Shown: piece by piece, positions 56,291 to 64,000 of the stretch
How positions within the stretch are numbered: position 1 is the stretch's first letter
Layout of the letters: each line of letters starts with the position of its first letter
NCBI RefSeq assembly: GCF_016802725.1
Contig: NC_052668.1
Coordinates: forward strand, 1,946,501 to 2,010,500
Length of the DNA stretch: 64,000 nt
Source: Solenopsis invicta
Lineage: Eukaryota > Arthropoda > Insecta > Hymenoptera > Formicidae
Reading direction: 5' to 3'
Notes under the pieces: generated by a model
Database searches by the model: none
What the model was told of the DNA's origin: nothing
Seen by the model: only the letters and a program-made list of their open reading frames with translations
Made by a program: the position numbers and the translations under genes

Positions 56291-58000
56291 TGTTACGTCC
56301 GCGGATTGCGGACGTTTGAATCCGGAACGTAATTTTTTTTTGTTTTGTTTTTGGTTTTGATTTTTGAGAGATTAAGGCAGTTGTCACCAGTTGTGGCTCT
56401 GAATCGTGCGATAACACGCTCAGATACACGATAATTTATTTATACAAGAAAGGGGGGAAATTTTGGGAGGGTATATAATTATGTGAATAATAAGCAGTGA
56501 ATTTAGAAGAATACAATAGTGTTTTATTGAAATAAAAAGAGTTTTAACATGCGTGATTAAGTGTATATTTGGCGTAGGGTTGGTATGAAGATACATGTTT
56601 TTCGTGCATATCTGATTTATTTGGTTTGTATAAGTGTTACTGTTTCTGTATAATTGTTTTATGAATGCCAGAATAATAGAATAAGTGTGAAAATGTGAAC
56701 GCTTGTATGATAGGATCGCATTTTTTTGTAAGATCACTTGAAATTAAATGAAAGATCGCTCGTGTTAATAAAATGAAGGAGTCGCGGTTCGGAGTCGCGG
56801 TTTGGATGCGCGTTGGTCGGGTTCCGTGTAATCGCGATAAGGTTCTTTGTCCATATTCTTTTTAATTTACTCACTTTATGAATTGACGAATTGAGTTTAG
56901 ATTGAATTTGAGTTTTGGTTACCCCGAGAATACGTTAACAGAGTTTCGTATTTTAAATCAAGAAAAGAGAAAAGGCTGAGATTTTAACTCGAGCAAATTT
57001 ACTGTAATTTGAAATTTTAAATTTAATTTGTAATTAATTAGAGTCAGTTGATTTGAGTGCAATTAATTTGAATCAGTTGGGTCGGAGATGACGTCTGTCC
57101 GAATACCTTTTAGGAGGATAAAAATTCATTTTGGGAAATTTGAGAGACGCTGGTTATAGAGAAGGTGAGCAAAGAGTCGCGTTCGCGAGTCTTCTTCGAC
57201 AGAAAAGAAAAAGATGAAAATATTGGAAGTTGTGGTGTCGCGTTTGCAAATCTTCCTCGACGGCAAGGGAGAAGGAAAAAGATAGAAGATGTCGAAGAAT
57301 CGCGTTCGTGAATCTTCTTTGACGGGGCTGGAGAGTGAGAGAGAAAAGGAGATGTCGAGAAATTGCGTTTGCGAATTTTCCTCAATAGGATTGGAGAGTG
57401 AGAGAGAAAGGGAACGTCAAGGAGTCGCGTTTGCGAATCTTCCTCGACGGTGAGGATGGAAGACAGAAATAGAGTAACGAGTGGGCCACACTCTAGCGAA
57501 TGCTTGGTGTGGTTCAATCCTCTGAGACTCTGATAAGAGGAAGAGAGAAAGGAGAAAGGTAGAGAAGGAAAAGGCATTCGACCGGGGCCATCCCGAAGAC
57601 CAACGTCTTTGCCTGGGATAAAACCCACCCGTCGGTGCAATTGTACTTGGAAGTCTGTATTTTGGCGGTCGCTGGGAAGCGAATTTCGCTCAACCAACAA
57701 GACGGATCTGGTCGCAGGAGCTCCGATTTCACTCCTTATATAAGCAAGGATATAAGCAAGAAGTGTCGCGGGACGATTCCTCAGATTCGCGGAAATTTCG
57801 AAGCGATAGTTTTTTGTAACGCATAGCCCTTAGGAGCCCGCACCGTTTCGTGATCGCGCGGCTCGCGCCTATAGTTTGCGCGATGACACCGAGATCGTAC
57901 GTGCGACGTTTCTAGATGATGGCGGAAACTGCACGATGCAAGGCTCGCATGTGCTAGGGCCGTACCATGATTTTTCTCGATTTCGCGCTTTATACGGGTA
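56291..58000 (+). mobile_element. LTR-like region starting TGTTACGTCC
   Basis: Its first 12 bases match the start of the LTR at 40169 (TGTYACGTCCGCG). A TATA-like TTATATAAGCAAGG is at ~57737, in the same orientation. The right border and target duplication were not found. Contains the minisatellite at 57174. The long minus frame 57700-57110 is a shadow of that repeat. Confidence 0.45.
57174..57440. repeat. Five degenerate ~55-65-bp minisatellite units
   Basis: The motif GTCGCGTTCGCGAGTCTTC, then TCGAC and a purine-rich spacer, recurs at ~57174, 57228, 57298, 57362 and 57424. In-phase variation gives repetitive frames on the minus strand. Confidence 0.8.
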
Positions 58001-58114
58001 GGAGAATTTTATTAAAAGTGTACCGATAGCAAATTATAATTTCCGTGTGGATTTGGATTTTATTTAATTGGTCAGAGCATGGTTCCAAATTGACGCGATT
58101 GATTCGCTATTACT

Positions 58115-59007
58115 AGAGGAGAAGAGGGTAATATGGCACCCATTTTCATTTTATTGAATCATTTTGTTAATAATTAATATTTTCTATTGAAACTTGAACG
58201 ATTCCATTCGTCAAAATGTTGTTTGACAGATTCTAGGCTCAAAATAATGAGATATTTATTATTTAGGATGTGATTTATAAAAATCTAATGCTCTGCATAA
58301 TCGGTGGCAGAAAAAAAGTGGTTGTAATATGGCTATCTATAAGAATAATTTAAAAAAGTTAGTTTAGTTTAGGAGAAACACAGTATCTTGTTACAAAATT
58401 ATATATATTTAATTTTCCATTGTTTAGAATTTTTCTGATATAGAATTTTCTTGCGTTCAGTAATTTTAAAAATACCATTAAGAATTTAGTTAGAAATGTC
58501 ATTTTATTCCTGTTTAACATTAAACAACAAGCATAAAATAATGTTTTTAATGTTTCTAAACACCGCTCTCTAGAATGACGATCGATTTATTGAAGAAATA
58601 TTTCAATATAAAAATTTTGCTTAAAAGACCATATTAATAAAATTCCATGTTATTGTTTTAACTTTGTATAACTAAAAATGTGTATAGCTGAATAAAAAGG
58701 TAAATAATAAAAAAAACACTCAAGTGTATGTACATTTGTGTGATAATACACTCAAGTTTAAAAATAATGAGAAAGTATGAGTAATTAAAGGTTAAAGGTG
58801 AACCTTGAAAAAGTTTAGAAGTGCTCAAAAGTAAAAATGCCTTATAACAATTGTCACTTATTATGTATTGTCATATTAATATCACTAAAAAACGGCGGGC
58901 TACTAAATGAATAACTCTATAAGCAATTGTTAGAATACGTCATCTAATAACGGAGATAATAGGGGTAACCATATTGTCGACAGCAGCCATAATACCCTCT
59001 TCTCCTC
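58115..59007 (+). mobile_element. GAGGAGAAGAGGGTA element, copy 2
   Basis: Ends GAGGAGAAGAGGGTAATATG and CATAATACCCTCTTCTCCTC. An inverted relative of 44788-46145 over its whole length, without the retroposon. Non-coding. Confidence 0.88.
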
Positions 59008-59119
59008 TAAATAATTTAATACGGATGGCGCAAGAAAATAGAAAATTTTATCCGCCAAACGTAACAATATATATAAATAAAAAATACAACGTATATAATA
59101 TAGTTAGCGCTGAATTTAT

Positions 59120-59605
59120 ACTAATTTGTACCACCAAAAAAGAAATCAAAATATTTCCATTAACCCCTTAAAACAACCCCTATTTTATAATAGGATATTT
59201 CTCTTTTGAGTCTTTTAGAATTTAATTAATTAAATTGAACTAAATTTATTTTTTTATTTACTACCGATTGTACTATTTCGTACAACCAGAGGGGATTTTG
59301 TACTCCATGTTATTTAAAAAAAATCATGGTTCTGTCAATATGAAATAAACATAACTAAATCAAAATTATTAAAAAAATGATAAATAACGATAAATTCTAT
59401 TAGTACAAAATTTGTACTAATTTGTATCACCAAAAACACTTGAAAATGTTACCACTAACACTTTAAAATAACCCCTACTTTGTAATAGAACACTTTTTTT
59501 CGATTTTTTTCAGGATTTGATTCATTAAATTGAACTAAATTTATCTTTTTATTTACTACCAATTATGTATTATTTCGTACCACCAGAGGAGATTTTGTAC
59601 CCCGT
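59120..59605. repeat. Two direct ~296-bp copies
   Basis: ACTAATTTGTACCACCAAAA at 59120 and ACTAATTTGTATCACCAAAA at 59416 begin parallel blocks that share ACAACCCCTA-like text, TTGAACTAAATTTAT and TTTCGTAC.ACCAGAGG. An old tandem duplication. Confidence 0.8.
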
Positions 59606-61237
59606 GTATAATAATGCGGTGTGCTTGGTATATTTTCTAAGGTTTCTGCTCCTGCATTTATACCTATAAGCGGTCATTTTGTTCTAGGTAACATGGTTGA
59701 AACCGGAAATTCTTCCTACCTCAATACTGTCATGTGCTAATGGCACAGGTTAGCGATCTAGGTTTAGTATAGATATCTGTGTAATGATATATGCAACGCG
59801 TCGCAGTGAAGATTTAGATGCTAATTTAATTGTTTTATAGGAAGGAAAGATGTGCCAATTTAAATTTAAAAAAAAGTACATTGCAAAAGAATAGAAACAA
59901 TATTCCAAGAAATTGGTAATAATGCTATAAATTTATTTATACCAAACGTAGTCTTAGATTCAATAGAACTATATGATTCAGGACTATACAAACAGTGTAA
60001 GTAAAAGAGATGTATTTCTTTGTAAAAAGTATCCAAACAATCTTTTTTTTTAAATAGGTCTCTACGTGCAAGTATAAAGTACATAAATAAATTAAAATAA
60101 CGGATACAGCAATATCCCATACAGCACAAAAAATTGCAGCAACATTATAGCAATGTTGCAATGTTGCAGATTGCAATGCAATATTACGAAGATATTGCAG
60201 AAACATAAATTAACAATATGCCTGCAACATCTCATGGCATATGCCAGTAATATTCCAGAAACATTGCAACATCATAATTTTTAAATAAAGTAATGGCAAT
60301 AAAGAACCAAAGCAGAATATAATTCGCATATAATAATATATTAATTCAACTCATCCATAATTATTCATCCGCATTTAGCAAACTAAAGTCGGGCGACGTT
60401 ACTAAATTTTCCGCTGAATCTCTACATTCCCTAACAGCACAACCGTCCATATGTATGTCGACTGTAAGTCGACTCATCCAAATCAGGCTTTCAAAGTTGA
60501 CTGCAAATCGACTTTGCATAGACGTCTACAGACAAATGTTGACTCTAAGACGTCTAGAAAAAGGCGTACAGTCCCGTGGTGCTGTGTGCATCATAGTATT
60601 GTTGAGAAACATGAATATTCATATCAATATACGAAATAGGTCTATATATGAAGAAACCTCGATCTACGTCAATAAACAAACAATATTTTCTAATTATTTT
60701 TTTAATAAAATTTTTTTCATTTTTAATTTTATTATTGTATTATATTGATATATATTTTCCAATTGCATTCTTATTTAAACAACCCAGATAGCCAAATGAT
60801 TGCAAATTGTCGGCAACTTGCCGCAAATATCGCTCATAAGTTGTCAGCAAAGCAACAGAAGGGGGTATCCTCTTTTCAGTATGTTTTTGTCAGTAATAAT
60901 TTTCAAAATATAATTATGACAAGTTTCCAACAATCTATTGGCAATAGACTTTAAACTCAGTTTTCAGCAACTTGCTGGCAACTGGCGCGCAACACGTCAG
61001 GAATCCTTAAAATCTAAACAATGGGTAGGAAACAAGTGTTGCTGTTACGTTGCCCTCAGATTGCAGACAATGCAAAAAACTTGTAGAAAATTTGTCGGCA
61101 ATCTGATGACAACAATTTTCAGCAATTTGTGAACAACTGACGTGCAACATATTGTGTTTTTAAATTGCCATCATGTTATAAACAACAGGTAAAAAGATTT
61201 TTAATCCTTTTCATATCCCTTCTATAAATACCATATA

Positions 61238-62175
61238 CCCTAGTAGCATTTTTCTGCAAGACTGCTGTAAATCTTGCAGTAAATTCTTAAAGATTCTGCC
61301 AGTCAAATTCTTGCAAGAAATTTGTATATATATCTGCTGCATGATTTGTAAAATTCTTTCATCAGAATATTTTAGTATAGTCTTAAAATGGGTTAAAAAC
61401 GGATTAAATTTGAATTAAACATCTCATTTATGTACAAGATTAAATAACAATACAAATTGTTATTTACATGTAAAAATATAAAATTTTATGTGGAACAGCG
61501 TTCCACATACACGTCACGTTTACAAAAAAATAAGAGCGAGTATTCGTCTCGAGGTTACAACACAGACTTCATAGGGTGCTTTCCAGCTACGACACAAATC
61601 GACACTGTGTAACACAGTGTCCATTAGTGTAAGAGAGAAAATTTTAGTTGTTTCACTCACACTAATGGACACTGTGTTACACAGTGTCGACTTGTGTCGT
61701 AGCTGGAAAGCACCCATAAAAATCTCACTGGAGTATGAGCTGAGAAGTCGGCCGCGGTGGCGCCTAGATATAACGCCTGTGGCCGCACTCGACTCACGAG
61801 AAGATCTTCCGTGGCGTGGCCACCTAGCGGTGGCAGCAGATTTTTCTGCTGCTGATTAAGCAGAATTTGTACAATATCTGTACAAGATCTGCGCGCTACT
61901 TCTGTTAAAAGAATCTTATGTCATTCTGCTGAAAAACTTTGCTAGACTGCTTACAGACTGTAGTTGCGGGAAGAATCTGCTTCAAGATAGCTCTGTACCA
62001 AGTTTCTGCAAGCAATTCATATACAAGTACAGTGCACGAATATTGAAGCAGTCTGCTAGCAATCTGCCAGCATGGCTCTTTTGGGAATAATCTTTTGCAC
62101 ATCTGACTCAATTCTACTGCAATTAACTGCACGCAGATTCTGTCCTGCAGAAAATACCAGAAAATGCTACTAGAG
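61238..62175. mobile_element. CCCTAGTAGCA element sharing the family-1 core
   Basis: CCCTAGTAGCATTTTTCTGC and GAAAATGCTACTAGAG ends, TA on both sides. Flanks are TCTGCAAGATT / AATCTGCTGCA words. The core at 61390-61836 is the same module as in the elements at 30026 and 33351 although ends and words differ. A hairpin MITE (61574-61715) splits the core. Confidence 0.85.
61574..61715. mobile_element. Near-perfect hairpin MITE, GGGTGCTTTCCAGC ends
   Basis: Arms of ~58 bp from GGGTGCTTTCCAGCTACGAC to GTCGTAGCTGGAAAGCACCC, through CACTGTGTAACACAGTGTCC. ATA flanks both sides. Confidence 0.9.
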
Positions 62176-62387
62176 TAGATCTTCCGTTTGTTTTCTGTTC
62201 CTGAACTCCCTGAATTAGTGTACACTTAAAATGAAATAGATATATATTTGAAAGTTAGTGAAAGCAAGAACGTTCCAGTGCAGTTTAGTGCAGGAATAGA
62301 AAACAAGCCTCTTGTTACAAAATCTGTGTCATATCAAGACTTATGTTCAACAGATAAAGCAGATCGGTGAGCGCTTAGGGTCAATGC

Positions 62388-62522
62388 ACACAGGACGCGT
62401 CAACGTGTTACGCGTGGCGGATAGCCAATGATTCTTTTGCTTTCTTATTTCTTTCCATAAAAGCGAAAAAATGATTGGCTACTTCGCCTCGCGTAACGCG
62501 TTGACGCGTGCTGTGTGCATTG
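62388..62522. mobile_element. Hairpin MITE with CGCGTCAACGCG arms
   Basis: CAATGCACACAGGACGCGTC at the left and GACGCGTGCTGTGTGCATTG at the right, pairing on through GTTACGCG..GGC and GCCAATGATT / AATGATTGGC. Confidence 0.85.
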
Positions 62523-63449
62523 AGCATTAGTGAGTTAAGAGCAAAACTATGTTCCAAAACTCATAAAAAAAAAGTGTTGCAACCTTTTAGCTCATGACTG
62601 TACATACGCACACCGACGGAATCGGTATCCCTCCGCGCGCGACACGCGGCTTCTACACATATACGCGAAGCGCCCACATACATACGTACTAGTCTTCCCC
62701 TTCCATGCTACTAGTGTGGCTGCTAAAAGTCGAAAATGCATTGCTGACACTGGGCCATTTTGAATTTTCACTAGTTTTATGAAACACACAATGACAAATG
62801 ATGTACATTCATAATCAGAGTAAAAAAGTAGGTTAGGCGATGCATGCGCAAGTATGCTTCGCTTCAGTTGGTCGCTTAGGTACTGGCGTTTACGTGCACT
62901 TCTCTCACTCAATAATAATACACATCATTGTCAACTAAATGCTGAAAACTTTTCAGCAATTATTATTATAGTAGAGTTGCTATTCGGTTGCCGACATGTT
63001 GCTCACAACTTATGAATAAAAGTAATACTCGCATGTTTCTGTTAACTTTATATTACCATTCGGTTGCCGACACGTTGCTCACAACTCATGAATGATAATC
63101 GTTGTTCACATATTGCTATCAGATTGCTATAAACATTGGTTGCAACAATTGTTCTACCGTTGTTTGACAATAAAACTCAGCATATTAATACTGAATTAAC
63201 AAAAACATTTTTGTTTCATTAAATTATAGGCAACATAATAGCAATTGACAAGCAACTTAATTTCTGCAATTATTTGATTTAGATTGAGTATTCACGTTTG
63301 GCTATCTGGGGTATATTGACCTGATCTACCAATTATACACTTCTGTCTGAAACATTTTTACTGAAAATGCTTCATTGAAGAATTATCGATGTGCGTTTTT
63401 TAAAATGGGACACCCTGTATACATATTAGTCAAAAGCAGTTCTTAATGC

Positions 63450-63830
63450 TCAATGATTTTCTAAGTAAATTTATAAATATTATATTTACGAAATTTCCTT
63501 AAACTACGCGCCGCATATTGCCAGAGTTAAAACACGGTTTTTTTAAGAAGGATCCCGAATGTTATATTACGAAATTAAATTGCTAATCAATTTAATTATT
63601 TTTTTATGCTTACACGAATCTCTGTGAATCCCCCCGATCCCGAAAAAACTATAAAGAATTAATTACAAAAAATAAAAAAAATAATTTAACTGATTAGCAA
63701 TTTAATTTCGTGATATTATATTATATTAGGGGTTCTTCTTAAAAAACTGTGTTTTAAGTTTGGCAAACATGCGACACGCAGTTTGGGGAAATCTTTTAAA
63801 TGTTTATAAATTCACCTAAAAAATTATTAA
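63450..63830. repeat. Large foldback
   Basis: Outer TTTATAAA.ATTA blocks, ACTACGCGCCGCAT / ATGCGACACGCAGT, AAAACACGGTTTTTTTAAGA / TCTTAAAAAACTGTGTTTT and TTAAATTGCTAATCA / TGATTAGCAATTTAA are inverted around ~63640. No coding region. Confidence 0.75.
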
Positions 63831-64000
63831 GCTAACTGCTTTCGATATTGACACATCCGTTATTTTAACCTGTTGAGGTCACACTTCCAAATAATGACAT
63901 AACGATCACATGGGATCCACTGGAGCACCCTATACAAAATCAGTTTGCCAGCTTTGTGATATTTTGTCGCAAAAAGTTTACTGCACATATCTTGAGGTCT

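Larger units (their letters stand above)
60783..63310. mobile_element. CCCAGATAGCC element, family 1, hosting another element
   Basis: CCCAGATAGCCAAATGAT and GTTTGGCTATCTGGG ends. Flank words are TTGTCGGCAA, TTGCTGGCAACT and GGTTGCCGACA. The host sequence between its two flanks, present in the copy at 37459, is missing, so the insertion is associated with a deletion rather than a clean duplication. Confidence 0.8.
60116..63341. mobile_element. CCCATACAGCAC element copy 2, right end lost
   Basis: The left ~400 bp matches 37459-37860 closely, including GCAATGTTGCAATGTTGCAG and CGGGCGA.GTTACT. An AT-rich extra stretch lies at ~60520-60720, then a nested element (60783-63310), after which only GTATATTGACCTGATCTACC (shared with 38025) remains. 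The 5S core is absent. Confidence 0.75.

Noticed and set aside
57110..57732. 196-aa Ser/Leu-rich minus frame
   Set aside because: Covers the minisatellite and reads its ~60-bp unit; no domain, and the plus orientation fits the LTR-like region better.

Overview
This window is animal, almost certainly insect, intronic DNA. It contains split exons with GT..AG junctions, (CCTAA)n motifs (the insect TTAGG telomere unit), mariner, hAT-like, Penelope, I-type LINE and Ty3 elements, and no prokaryotic-style operons. A hymenopteran such as an ant is my best guess from the repeat types. That is an inference and no marker proves it.

HOST GENE. Five short minus-strand exons (51315-51244, 51145-51074, 50992-50924, 35654-35511, 21882-21742) join in one phase. 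They encode seven consecutive leucine-rich repeats of 24, 24, 23, 24, 24, 23 and 24 residues. This spacing, and the Phe-Pro-Asn-Leu / two-Cys repeat at the end, match the ectodomain of type-B LGR receptors (vertebrate LGR4/5/6, insect rickets = bursicon receptor). The remaining exons, including the 7TM domain, lie outside the window. Introns of 13.6 kb and 15.3 kb and flanks of at least 12 kb and 21 kb are packed with transposons.

LEFT (1-21.7 kb). LTR pieces are followed by a full-length I-type LINE (2717-10096, minus, 13-bp target duplication) that carries a dead mauritiana-type mariner. Next come a minus-strand Ty3 gag with a tRNA-Lys primer site, broken by hairpin MITEs, and a Penelope-like element (16305-20992) with inverted terminal repeats that carry a hammerhead ribozyme core. 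A solo LTR sits inside its endonuclease region.

MIDDLE (22-35 kb). A DUF4817-type Tc1/mariner-superfamily transposon with ~490-bp TIRs contains a solo LTR. It is followed by nested elements with CCC-type ends, two of which carry tRNA-like or 5S rRNA-like segments.

36-43.7 kb. A decayed Ty3 element is interrupted by a 5S-bearing transposon and by a 2.08-kb LTR-like insertion with a 4-bp target duplication. That insertion holds two intact, paralogous Cys-rich ORFs (41245-41637 and 41662-42066).

RIGHT (43.8-64 kb). Here are TIR elements, a small hammerhead-bearing retroposon (45646-46092), a mariner fragment, LTR-like regions, an hAT-type MITE with an 8-bp target duplication, and a four-level nest at 60-63 kb.

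The two most unusual signals are the pair of Cys-rich ORFs inside an LTR, and a group of TA-targeting elements with CCC-type ends. Each family in that group is filled with its own reiterated short word, yet families with different ends and words share internal modules: a ~300-bp core in one case and a 5S rRNA-derived segment in the other.
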